Assembly: GCF_022808175.1 (NCBI RefSeq)
Contig: NZ_JALGBX010000005.1
Span: 62,001 to 126,000, forward strand
DNA length: 64,000 nucleotides
Source of the DNA: Streptomyces sp. AP-93
GTDB taxonomy: Bacteria > Actinomycetota > Actinomycetes > Streptomycetales > Streptomycetaceae
Reading direction: 5' to 3'
Below the pieces are notes generated by a model, which was not told the origin of the DNA, made no database searches, and saw only the letters and a list, made by a program, of their open reading frames with translations. The translations under genes were made by a program, and so were the position numbers. Every line of letters begins with the position of its first letter. Position 1 is the first letter of the stretch. Shown in pieces: positions 7,801 to 18,653 of this stretch.

Positions 7801-10556
7801 CAGCGCGCCAGGTCGCCGGTGCGGTACATCCGCGGGCCGCCGGTCCCCGCGACACCCCGGCCGGTGCCGGACGGGTAGGCGTACGGATCGGGCAGGAACC
7901 GCTCGGCGGTCAGGTCCGGCCGTCCGAGGTAGCCCCGGGCCAGCCGGTCCCCGCCGAGGTACAACTCCCCGGTGACGCCCGGCGGAACGGGATTGCGGGC
8001 CTCGTCCAGCACGTAGCAGCGCCCGCCGGCCAGCGGGCTGCCGATCGGGGTGCTGCCCGGCGCGTTCAGCCCGTCGGCGGTGACCTCGTGGACGGTGATC
8101 CCCACCGTCGCCTCGGTCGGTCCGTAGTGGTTGAACACCGCGCACCGGCCCAGTGCGGCGATGCCCGCGGCCCAGGACCAGCTGCAGGCCTCGCCGCCGA
8201 GGACCAGCGTGCGGCGCGGCAGCAGCCGCTCCATCGGTGCGTCGGCGGTCAGCGCGGCCAGGTGGGAGGGCGTCATCTTCAGGTGGTCGATGCCGGCCCG
8301 CTCGATCTCCGCGGCCAGTTCCACGCCCGCGATCCGTCGGGGCAGCAGGTGGACCCGGCCGCCGGTGGTGAGGGCCAGGTAGAGCATGGTCATGCTGAAG
8401 TCGAAGGAGAGCGACTGCAGCAGCCCGAAGGAGGCCCCGGGCTCGATCCGCAGCCGATCGCGTGCGCCGGCCAGGTAGTTGAGGATCTGGCGATGCTGCA
8501 CAGCGACGCCCTTGGGCGTGCCGGTGGAGCCCGAGGTGTAGATCACGTACGCCAGGTGGTCGGCGCCGGAGACCTCCTCCAGCGGCGCCCCGTCCGTCTC
8601 GGTCGCGTCGCCGTGGCTGCCGTCACCGCCGTCACCGCCGTCACCGTCGTCGCCGCTGCCGCTGCCGCTGCCGCTGCCGCTGCCGTCGCCGGTCAGCAGG
8701 TCGGCCGCCGGGTGGTCGCCGAACCGCGGTCTCAGCGCGGTGTCGGTGATCAGGACCTTGGCTCCGGCGTCGGTGACCAGGTGGGCGAGCCGGGCGGGGG
8801 GCTGCTCGGGGTCGAGCGGCAGGTAGCCGCCGCCGGCCTTGAGGACGGCGACCAGGGCGACCGCCAGATCGGGGGACTGCTCCAGGCAGACGGCCACCCG
8901 GTCGTCCGCGCCCACGCCCAGTGCCCGTAGCCGCCGGGCCATGGCGTTGGCGCGCCGGTCGAGGTCGCCGTAGGTCAGCGTGCGGTCCTCGAAGACCAGC
9001 GCCGGCGCCTCGGGCGTCCGGGCCACCGCCTCGGCCAGCGCCCGGGTGAGGGTGGCGGGACCGCCGTCCGGCAGCGCGGGACCGGCGGCCCAGGTCTCCA
9101 GTACGGCCGTCCGCTCGGCCGCGCCGAGCAGCGGGAGCCGGTCGACCGGCAGAGTGGGGTCGGCGACGGCGGCCGCGGTCAGCAGCTCGAACCGTTCGGC
9201 GAGGCGCTCGACGGTGCCGGCGTCGAAGAGGTCGGTGCGGTAGGTGAGCAGGCCGTAGAGGCTGCCGTCCGGCTCCTCGCGCATGTAGAGGGCGAGGTCG
9301 GCATGGGTGGTGGTGGCTTCGTAGCCGAAGCCCTCGGAGTCCAGGCCCGCGGTGGGGGTGGCGGCGCGGTCGCCGTAGTTCTGGAAGGCGAAGGTGGTCT
9401 GGAAGACGGCGGCGCGGCCGACGTCGCGTTCCACCGCGAGATCGTTCACCATCTGCTCGAACGGCACCTCCTGGTGCGCGTACGCGTCGAGCGTGGTCTC
9501 GCGGACCCGGCTGACGAGCCGGCCGAAGTCGAGGCCGGCGCAGAGCCGGGCGCGGATCGGCAGCATGTTGACGAACACGCCTACGACACCCTCGAGTTCA
9601 CGGTGGAGACGGCCGGCGACGGCCGAGCCGACGGCGAAGTCGCGCTGGCCGGCGTGCCGGCCCAGCAGGGCCTGGAACGCGGCCATCAGCACCATGTACG
9701 TGGAGGCGCCGTAGGCCCGCGCCACCTCGCCCACCTGGCGGGAGAGTCCGGGGTTCCAGCGGAACTCGGTCGCGGCCCCGTCGAAGGTGAACAGCGGTGG
9801 GCGGGGCCGGTCGGAGGGCAGCTCCAGGGCCGGGACGCCGTCGAGTTCGGCGCGCCAGTGCTCGCGCGAGGCGGCGAGCCGTCCGCTGTCCAGACGGTCC
9901 CGCTGCCAGGCCGCGTAATCACCGAACTGGACGGGAAGGGGCGGTAGTTCAGCCGGGGTGCCGTGGGCGTGGTGGGCGTAGCGGAGGTCGAGCTCGCGGT
10001 TGAGGAGGTCGATCGACCAGCCGTCGCAGATGATGTGGTGCATCACCAGGGCCAGGACGTGGTCGTCCTCGGCGATCCGGACCACCAGGGCGCGCAGCAG
10101 CGGGCCGGCCTGGAGGTCGAAGGGTTCGGCGATCAGCGCGCCGAGTTCGGCGGCGGTGCGCGCCTCCGGGGCCGGGTCCGCACTGGCGTCCACGTGCTGG
10201 GCCGCGAACGGCGCGGGCTCGGCGACCCGGACCTCGGCGGTGCCGGCCTCGGTGGTGCGGAAGGTCATCCGCAGGCTCTCGTGCCGGGCCACCAGATCGG
10301 TCAGTGCGGCGTCCAGCGCGGCGCGGTCGAAGGGGCCGCGCAGGCGGCGGGCCGGCGCCAGCGTGTAGGCCGTCGAGCCGGGAGCGAACTGGTCCATGAA
10401 CCAGAGCCGTTCCTGGCCGCTGGAGAGCGGCGGTGCGGTGTCCGCCGGTCGGGGGTCCACCACCCGGGCGGGCACCGCGGCGCCGCGCAGCCGCTGGCTG
10501 AGGAGGGCGCGCTTGGCCGCGGACCAGTCGGTGGGTAGGTCCTGGGTATCCGTCAT
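4854..10556 (-). CDS. NRPS megasynthase C-A-T-TE fused to MFS exporter
   Basis: This 1900-residue fusion reads, in order: condensation (HHIICDGWS near 172), adenylation (A3 YTSGSTGTPKG near 675, GPTEAT near 812, TGD near 908, GKIDR near 1020), carrier (LGGHSLL near 1072), thioesterase (about 1110-1375), an acidic Pro/Glu linker (1418-1438) and a full major-facilitator transporter (about 1457-1875). The thioesterase nucleophile elbow is GHCGVG (Cys near 1207) in place of GxSxG, with likely Asp near 1330 (GDRDP) and His near 1357 (EAGHF). The pocket code is roughly D-F-T-K-V-G-H-V-G-K, close to the aspartate codes. ATG at 10556 has AGGAAA upstream; an in-frame extension to 10640 is rejected. 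The enzyme should sit at the membrane, coupling release of the peptide to export. Confidence 0.93.
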   Translation of the reverse strand: MTDTQDLPTDWSAAKRALLSQRLRGAAVPARVVDPRPADTAPPLSSGQERLWFMDQFAPGSTAYTLAPARRLRGPFDRAALDAALTDLVARHESLRMTFRTTEAGTAEVRVAEPAPFAAQHVDASADPAPEARTAAELGALIAEPFDLQAGPLLRALVVRIAEDDHVLALVMHHIICDGWSIDLLNRELDLRYAHHAHGTPAELPPLPVQFGDYAAWQRDRLDSGRLAASREHWRAELDGVPALELPSDRPRPPLFTFDGAATEFRWNPGLSRQVGEVARAYGASTYMVLMAAFQALLGRHAGQRDFAVGSAVAGRLHRELEGVVGVFVNMLPIRARLCAGLDFGRLVSRVRETTLDAYAHQEVPFEQMVNDLAVERDVGRAAVFQTTFAFQNYGDRAATPTAGLDSEGFGYEATTTHADLALYMREEPDGSLYGLLTYRTDLFDAGTVERLAERFELLTAAAVADPTLPVDRLPLLGAAERTAVLETWAAGPALPDGGPATLTRALAEAVARTPEAPALVFEDRTLTYGDLDRRANAMARRLRALGVGADDRVAVCLEQSPDLAVALVAVLKAGGGYLPLDPEQPPARLAHLVTDAGAKVLITDTALRPRFGDHPAADLLTGDGSGSGSGSGSGDDGDGGDGGDGSHGDATETDGAPLEEVSGADHLAYVIYTSGSTGTPKGVAVQHRQILNYLAGARDRLRIEPGASFGLLQSLSFDFSMTMLYLALTTGGRVHLLPRRIAGVELAAEIERAGIDHLKMTPSHLAALTADAPMERLLPRRTLVLGGEACSWSWAAGIAALGRCAVFNHYGPTEATVGITVHEVTADGLNAPGSTPIGSPLAGGRCYVLDEARNPVPPGVTGELYLGGDRLARGYLGRPDLTAERFLPDPYAYPSGTGRGVAGTGGPRMYRTGDLARWRTDGTLDYLGRGDDQIKVRGYRVEPGEIEAALTALPGITQAVVLARGEGVKQNLVAYLERPAGGEPPAAAELRAALGEVLPDYMVPARYVVLERLPLLAHGKIDRRALPAPVDGPAAGSHVDPEGGTEQVIAALWAELLDLPRVGALDDFFELGGHSLLATQVVARMRRAFPGLATPVGVMDLFTYPTVRRLAGLVATPEADRGPRRLLHLLTPERRRTAATVVCAPYGGGSALIYKPLADAMPADWALHSIAVPGHELGEEAMDVDEVARLCAEEILADVAGPLVLYGHCGVGVRLTVEIARRVEAAGREIDAVHLGGIFPFARPKGRGAALAERFAELAARLRSDQGMINALAAAGLDVDEVDEDQLRLIVRNRRVGTKGAERYFGELYESEGGTITAPVIAVCGDRDPATEFYQERFREWHRITGTAAVVVLDEAGHFYLKYRAGELAGILTGVHRSIAAGEEARHERTADATWWLAGLSRDSAGTEPERGPDPLQTEEPEEPEEPEESEEPEERSGTPGKARKARRRSSPVRPSMGRFLAIATGQQLSMIGSALTEFALPIWIYLQTGSLLQLGLLAAFGLVPGIVVAPLAGAIVDRGDRRRVMLGGDIAAGLTQAALLVLYLSDSLEIWHCYVMISLLSAALAFQRVAWGSAVPQLVPKRFLGRANGVVQMALGLAQFLVPLIAVGILHVIGLGGILVFDVVSYLIATGVTLAVRFPDVMAATRRESVGAEIRAGFQRALGSRHFRAMLFWFAVLNIFLSPLFLLITPLVLSFSSTASAGWVSTAAGLGAVLGGLTLLVWGGPRRMRLRGVLFATLGLAAACVVTGLRPSVTVVAVGAFGMTYGLALLNGIYATVIQTKVPMRFHGRVIAVNTLVAWSTLPIGFALVAPAGPGLLQPLMDEGGALASSVGALIGTGDGRGIGLLYLVFGAAMAVLVLISLCIPVLARFDREVPDAESDDLIGLETLRARAKGETNR
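6249..6302. repeat. Six 9-bp units coding the TE-MFS linker
   Basis: Six tandem copies of CTCCTCCGG (units 2 and 6 end in A and T) encode a Glu-Glu-Pro-rich hinge on the minus strand. The hinge joins the thioesterase to the transporter part of the megasynthase. The unit length is a multiple of three, so copy-number change would lengthen or shorten the hinge without breaking the frame. Confidence 0.9.
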
Positions 10557-10600
10557 CGATTTCCTGTTCGAGGCGTGCGGCGGGGGAGTCGTGGGGTGCG

Positions 10601-10640
10601 GGCGAGGCGCGGCGGGGCAAGGCGAGGCGCGGCGGGGCAA
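10601..10640. repeat. Perfect 20-bp tandem duplication between NRPS genes
   Basis: Two identical adjacent 20-bp copies (10601-10620 and 10621-10640) begin GGCGAGGCGC. They lie in the 135-bp gap between the Gly-type module gene and the megasynthase gene. No coding role is seen. The gap holds the megasynthase ribosome binding site near its left end. Confidence 0.9.
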
Positions 10641-10691
10641 GGCAGGGCTGGGCCGGGCACGGCCGAGTGGCCTGTGCCCGGCGCGCAGGGC

Positions 10692-13877
<3,186 letters not shown>

Positions 13878-14503
13878 CGGCGGCTCACTTAGGACGTCGG
13901 AGCAGGGTGGAAGAGCAGCACGGGTGAGCGTGCGGACGCGGCATGGGCACGGGCACGGGCTGCCGAACGTCGGGGCCTCAGGCGCCAACGGCAGTCTGTG
14001 GAAACCGGGTTCGGTGATGCATCGGTCGATCACCGTGTGGCGCGTCCGGTCCTCCCCCGGGGACCGGCCGACGGCCGTGAGCGGTCAGGACCGCCGGACG
14101 CCGCAGGATCCCCCGAGGCGTCCGGACAACTCGGACCCCCGTCCGAGGAAGACAATTGGTCCAGACCTGTCGAGAGATTCGCACAACGCCCATGTGCCGT
14201 CAAGGGTCGTCCATTGTCCGGAATCGGCCGCCATCCGCGCCGAGTTGTACCGACGTCCACCCAAACATCCGTGGGTATGATCGCCTCTGATGGCTCGTCA
14301 AGGTCCATACATCCAGGGGCAGACCGACCCCGGCCCGGTCCGCCGCCACGCCCGCGCGCAGCGGTCCCGTCGCGGCGGCGTCGGTGTCGTGCGCGCCATG
14401 ACGTCGCCCGGGCCGTGGCGGCGGCCGCACGGGGGCTACAGCCCCAGCTGCAGCCACCGCCCGTGCCGCCAGAGCCGCCCGTGCCGTCAGGGCGCCCCGG
14501 GTG
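13878..14503. other. Intergenic region upstream of the NRPS operon
   Basis: No gene is supported in these 626 bases; the short open frames on both strands look like GC-rich noise. A weak minus-strand promoter candidate is TTGACG (14301-14296) with an 18-base spacer to TACCCA (14277-14272). It would leave a leader of nearly 400 bases before the NRPS start. The segment 14121-14290 is less GC-rich than its surroundings and contains GACAATTGGTC, a near-palindrome that could be an operator. All of this is low confidence. Confidence 0.4.
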
Positions 14504-15748
14504 CTACGCGAAGAGCCGGCGCCAGGTCTCCGGGCCCGGGTAGCCGTCCGCCTGCGCGCCGCGCCAGCCCTGTGCCCGCTGGAACGCCTCCACGTTGCGC
14601 CGGTCGCTCTCGGACCAACGGGGTCCCGGGCCGTCGGAGTAGTGCTGCCCGTAGCCGCGCTCCACGAGCCGGCGGCCCAGCTTGGCCACGTGGTCGTTGG
14701 ACTGTCCGGGGCGGAAGTGCTGCCGGCCGGGGAAGGCGGAGCCGGTCGGCGGCCCGCCGCTCCCGGTGGCGATGTCGCGTCCCGTGCCGCTGGTGAGCAG
14801 GGTCCAGGTGGCCGGACCGGGCATGCCGTCGGCCTCCGCGCCGCGCCACCCCTGGGCCTCCTGGAAGGCCTTGGTGGCGGCCCGGTCCGCCGAACTCCAC
14901 ACGGGTCCCGGGCCGGAGGTGTAGAAACGCGTTGCGCCGCGCGCCACGAGCATCTCGCCGAGCCGGGTGACGTGCGCGTTGTTCGCCCCGGTGCCGAAGG
15001 CGCGCGCCCCGGGGAACGCGCCGGGGGTCTCCTCGCCGCCGCCTTCGCGCAGGCCCGTGTAGCGGTAGGCCACGTAGCGCGAGGAGTTGTTCCAGTACGC
15101 GTACGGGGTGCTGCGCTTCAGGGTGTGCGGGCGGGTCTGCTCGTAGGCGGTGTACCGGGTCCTGGACGAGTCGGTCCAGCCTCCGAAGAGCACTACGTGG
15201 GAGCCCGCGCCGGGATTCGAGGGGTTGTGGAACAGCAGCATGTCACCGGGTAGCAGCTCGGACTTGGAGATGCGCTGCGCGAACTGGTCCAGGCTGCCGG
15301 TCCACTGGTTGGAGCCGAGCCCCCAGGCCATCGACACGAAGCCGGAGCAGTCCGTCCGGTAGCCGTTCCGGTAGGCGGACATGCTGTACGGGACCTTCGC
15401 GTCCACCCACTGCTGGGCGCGGCGCATGATCTCGGCCCGGGTGACGGAGGCGGCTTCCGGGGCGTCCAGGCGCTTGGCCGGGGTCCGCGCGAGCGGACCG
15501 GCCGGCCCCTGCGGAGTGGATGCCGTGCCGTCGGGGAAAGGGGAGCGCCCCGTTTCGGCGGCCTGGGCGGTGGCGGCGGGCCCGGGGAGCGCGGCCAGGC
15601 CGCAGGCTCCGGCGACCGTGGCCACGGCCATGGCGCGGACCCGTCGGCGCGGGGTGTGCCGGGCGGCGGCGGATCGTCGCTCGGTCCGGCAGCCGGGGCA
15701 GGGGCAGTTCGTATCCGGCTGTATCTCGGTGAACGCTATAAGGGACAT
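14504..15748 (-). CDS. Secreted NlpC/P60-like protein with two peptidoglycan-binding repeats
   Basis: This 414-residue exported protein has an N-terminal CPCPGC stretch, then an arginine-rich segment and hydrophobic signal-like region ending about AAETG. Next comes an NlpC/P60- or CHAP-like amidase region with TDCSGFV (catalytic Cys candidate), LLPGDMLLF and GSHVVLFGGW (His candidate). Two C-terminal peptidoglycan-binding-1-like repeats both contain QGWRGAxADGxPGPxTW. It probably acts on or binds cell-wall peptide stems. ATG at 15748 is chosen over an in-frame GTG at 15763 because the GAGGAG ribosome site abuts that GTG with no spacing. The cysteine-rich segment before the signal-like region is unusual for a secreted protein. 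Confidence 0.82.
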   Translation of the reverse strand: MSLIAFTEIQPDTNCPCPGCRTERRSAAARHTPRRRVRAMAVATVAGACGLAALPGPAATAQAAETGRSPFPDGTASTPQGPAGPLARTPAKRLDAPEAASVTRAEIMRRAQQWVDAKVPYSMSAYRNGYRTDCSGFVSMAWGLGSNQWTGSLDQFAQRISKSELLPGDMLLFHNPSNPGAGSHVVLFGGWTDSSRTRYTAYEQTRPHTLKRSTPYAYWNNSSRYVAYRYTGLREGGGEETPGAFPGARAFGTGANNAHVTRLGEMLVARGATRFYTSGPGPVWSSADRAATKAFQEAQGWRGAEADGMPGPATWTLLTSGTGRDIATGSGGPPTGSAFPGRQHFRPGQSNDHVAKLGRRLVERGYGQHYSDGPGPRWSESDRRNVEAFQRAQGWRGAQADGYPGPETWRRLFA

Positions 15749-16130
15749 GATGGGATGAATCACTCCTCATGGGTGGATAAAGGGCCTAACTTGATCATGA
15801 TGTGCGGGCGTGCCGGGAGGGGCTCAAGTCCCGCGGGGCGAAATCGGCGTGTCGCACGGCTCGCCCCACGCGCGGTGATCCCGTCGCCCGATCCGGGTCT
15901 CCGCGGCATGTGCCTGCGGATGTCGCGAACTCACCCTGAAAACAGCCTGGTTGTTCGCCCGGCGAACGGCCCGTCCGGGAGGAGTGGCCGGTGAGGGGCC
16001 GCGCGCCAAGCTTTTAACAACACCCATTGGGCCGTTCGGAGGGAAGCCCGCGTCGATCTCCGGCCTCCCGCGGCCGAGCCGCCACAATCACCGATCGGTG
16101 AGAGGTTCCGACACATCCCAGGAGGCGAAC
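15749..16130. other. Divergent intergenic region
   Basis: This 382-base region separates the minus-strand cell-wall gene from the plus-strand Tat-exported protein. It carries AGGAGG at 16120-16125 as ribosome site for the latter and relatively A/T-rich segments around 15725-15800 and 15930-16025 where promoters for both genes may lie. No gene, clear operator or terminator could be assigned. Confidence 0.5.
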
Positions 16131-18653
16131 GTGGTGCTCTCTCGACGCGGTCTTGTGAAGGGAGCCGCCGCCGGCGGCCTCCTGCTCGGATTCCCGGGAC
16201 TCACCGTCCAGTACGAGGCCGTGGCGGCGCCGCCCACCAGAGCGCTGGCCGACGCGGTCGCCGACGCCTGCGCCCGGCTCGCCGGCCGCGGCTGGCGTAC
16301 GCTGCTCCTCACCGCGACCCGGGGCGCACTCGACATCGGGGCCCCGGACCTGGCCGCCGAGCTGGCGAAACCGGTCCCCGACCTGGACCGCTCGGTGCCC
16401 GGCTTCGAGGACTTCTCCCCGGCCCTGCCCGCCCGTGGCATCGAGCCGGGGATCCCCGCCCGGAGCCTGCTCTACCACGCGTTCGCCTCGCCCCACGTGA
16501 CCACGGACGGCCGGGGCCGGACCCTCGGCGCGTTCCCGGGCCTCGCCGAGATCGAAGCCGTCGAGAACTACGTCTACGGGGTGCGCCCGCCCTCACTGGC
16601 CCGGCTCCGCGAGATCGCCGGGGAGAACCCGCTCGGTGTGGTGGTGTTCGCCCTCGACTACCGTGACGCCACCGGCTCGGTGCACGGCCGCCACGCCGAC
16701 CTCTGCTTCTCCCGGACCGGCATCACCCGCATGGGCACCACCGGCCCGCACTACGACGCCCGGACCCGCCAGTTCGCCCCGCAGGACCCGAAGAGCCCGT
16801 TCGTCTTCCGTACGGTGCCGCAGCGCTTCGCCCCGTACATCGCCATGCAGGTCACCGGGGCCGACCGTCGCAGCTTCGGACCCCGCGACATCGTCGACGG
16901 CGACGACGAGCGCGCCTTCTGGGTCCCGGTGCACAAGCTCTTCCCCGGGCGGGAATGCGTCGAGGGGCTGGACCTCTCCCTCACCCTCGGCTCGCACTTG
17001 GTCAACGAGAAGCTCAAGCGGATGCACCTCTTCCTCCGGGAGCAGGGCTACCCGACCGAGTGGACCGGCAAGGACCTGGAGAAGTTCCCCTTCACGATCC
17101 GGGACGAGAAGATCGCGGCCCTGCTGCCGCCGCAGAAGGGAGCGCACGGCTCCGGGGTGCTCGCCCCGCGTCCCGGGCCGTTCGCGGACCGGGCCCGCTT
17201 CGAGGGGGAGTGGCTCAGCTTCAACGTGTCCGCGGACCTGGTGCAGGATCCGGGAATCCTCTACTTCTCCTCCGTTCAGCTGATCCCCGGCTCCCTGGAG
17301 ACCGAACCGACCTACCTGGAAGGGACCGCCCCCGACAACGACCGGCGCTCCCCCGAGTACGTCAACATCCGCCACCGCCTGCACAGCGACGGACGGCTGG
17401 AGAACCTCAACCTCAACCCGGACATGGACACGATCATCCGGGAGGGCGGCTACCGGGCCCAGCACTGGGTGGACTTCGCCGGGGACGGCTTCGTCTCCGT
17501 CGACTGCCCGCAGCTCGCCTCCGAGATCGACACGTTCAAGCCCGCGTTCTGCAGCGTCGCGCCACCCGACTTCTTCCCCCACGTCAACCAGCACGACCTC
17601 GCGGTGTGGTGGCGCACCGAGGTCCCGGAGGCGATCCGCGACGCACTGTGGGCCGTACCGCCGCACCCGCTCTCGGAGTTCCGGTTCGCCGGGGACATCA
17701 CCCTTCCCAAGGGCTTCGACATCTACGACGACACCCTGACCGCCGTACTCGGCCATCCGGCGCCCGGGGAACCCCTCGCCCGCCCGCTGCCCGCCGGCGC
17801 ACGCGGCCGGTACACCGGTCTGCCGGACGCGGCGGCCGGGGTGACGGACCCGGGATGGGAGGTGAGCCAGGGCCTCGTCTACAGCGAGCCCGGACTGCCG
17901 CTCCAGCGCTACACGCAGGCCTACAGCCTCGGCACCCCCTTCCTCGAGGACGTCAAACTCTGCGCGGCACTCGGCAGTTACTGGCCCTCCGTGGCACCCG
18001 ATGCGACCCGTACCTTCACCCCGCTCAAGGACGCCCCCGGCTTCGCCTACCCGTGGCCGACGATCGTCCCGCTGACCGACGCCGAGATCGGCATGGAGGA
18101 GACCGACGGGCTCGGGCGGCTGCCCTGGGACGGGATCCGGGGGCCGGAGGTCCGTACCGTGGACGGCCGGCAGGTGGTCGCCTACCAGGACATCGACAGG
18201 GCGGACTACATCACCACGCAGGACCGGCTCACCGCCCACCTCACCGCCCGCGTCGACCTCGCCGAAACCAAGTCCCGGGTCCTCGCCATGTCGGCGGTGT
18301 ACTGGAGTCTGGGCATCCACGACCCCGACTTCGTGACCCGGTTCGGCGCCAGGGCCGTCATCGAGATCCTGAAGGCCAAATCGGCGTGGGCGGTGGTGTC
18401 CTTCACCACGGTCGACGCCGATGACACCGGACTGGCGCAGGCCCAGCAGGCCACCGGCAGCCGCCTCACGGGGACCCGCCGCTACCGGGTCCGCGTCTAC
18501 CGGCCCGGAACCGAATCGCGCGATCCCTCCGACATCCAGAAGGTCCTGGTGGAGATCGAGGAGGACGTGCTGGCCTTCACGGACGGCACGGCCGTGCTGT
18601 TGCGCAGGGGCGGGGGCCCGTGGACGCGCGACGCCACGATCCCGACCAGGTGA
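16131..18653 (+). CDS. Tat-exported protein, possible distant LodA-like quinoprotein oxidase
   Basis: This is a protein of about 840 residues. It opens with a twin-arginine signal (SRRGLVKGAAAGGLLLGF), so it is probably folded in the cytoplasm and then exported. I do not recognise the family with confidence. Two features recall LodA/GoxA oxidases, whose cofactor is cysteine tryptophylquinone. A conserved-looking Cys611 (KLCAALGSYWP) precedes Trp666 (LPWDG) by 55 residues, and in LodA the cross-linked pair lies 65 apart with Trp in a PWQ context. The next gene encodes a LodB-type flavoprotein. The classical LodA N-terminal motif was not seen, so this is inference. GTG at 16131 (or 16134) follows AGGAGG. 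Confidence 0.55.
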   Translation: MVLSRRGLVKGAAAGGLLLGFPGLTVQYEAVAAPPTRALADAVADACARLAGRGWRTLLLTATRGALDIGAPDLAAELAKPVPDLDRSVPGFEDFSPALPARGIEPGIPARSLLYHAFASPHVTTDGRGRTLGAFPGLAEIEAVENYVYGVRPPSLARLREIAGENPLGVVVFALDYRDATGSVHGRHADLCFSRTGITRMGTTGPHYDARTRQFAPQDPKSPFVFRTVPQRFAPYIAMQVTGADRRSFGPRDIVDGDDERAFWVPVHKLFPGRECVEGLDLSLTLGSHLVNEKLKRMHLFLREQGYPTEWTGKDLEKFPFTIRDEKIAALLPPQKGAHGSGVLAPRPGPFADRARFEGEWLSFNVSADLVQDPGILYFSSVQLIPGSLETEPTYLEGTAPDNDRRSPEYVNIRHRLHSDGRLENLNLNPDMDTIIREGGYRAQHWVDFAGDGFVSVDCPQLASEIDTFKPAFCSVAPPDFFPHVNQHDLAVWWRTEVPEAIRDALWAVPPHPLSEFRFAGDITLPKGFDIYDDTLTAVLGHPAPGEPLARPLPAGARGRYTGLPDAAAGVTDPGWEVSQGLVYSEPGLPLQRYTQAYSLGTPFLEDVKLCAALGSYWPSVAPDATRTFTPLKDAPGFAYPWPTIVPLTDAEIGMEETDGLGRLPWDGIRGPEVRTVDGRQVVAYQDIDRADYITTQDRLTAHLTARVDLAETKSRVLAMSAVYWSLGIHDPDFVTRFGARAVIEILKAKSAWAVVSFTTVDADDTGLAQAQQATGSRLTGTRRYRVRVYRPGTESRDPSDIQKVLVEIEEDVLAFTDGTAVLLRRGGGPWTRDATIPTR

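Noticed and set aside
6406..8145. 579-codon minus-strand frame within the megasynthase
   Set aside because: It overlaps the A, T and TE domains in another frame and has shadow composition.
5190..8930. 1246-codon plus-strand open frame opposite the megasynthase
   Set aside because: Composition is Gly/Gln/Asp-rich without motifs, and the opposite strand encodes intact NRPS and MFS domains.
14030..14308. Small minus-strand frame of 92 codons upstream of the NRPS operon
   Set aside because: No ribosome site or recognisable sequence; it falls in the probable promoter region.
16593..18320. Long minus-strand frame opposite the Tat-exported protein
   Set aside because: It lacks motifs and is rich in Val/Glu/Gly as expected from the complement of the coding strand.
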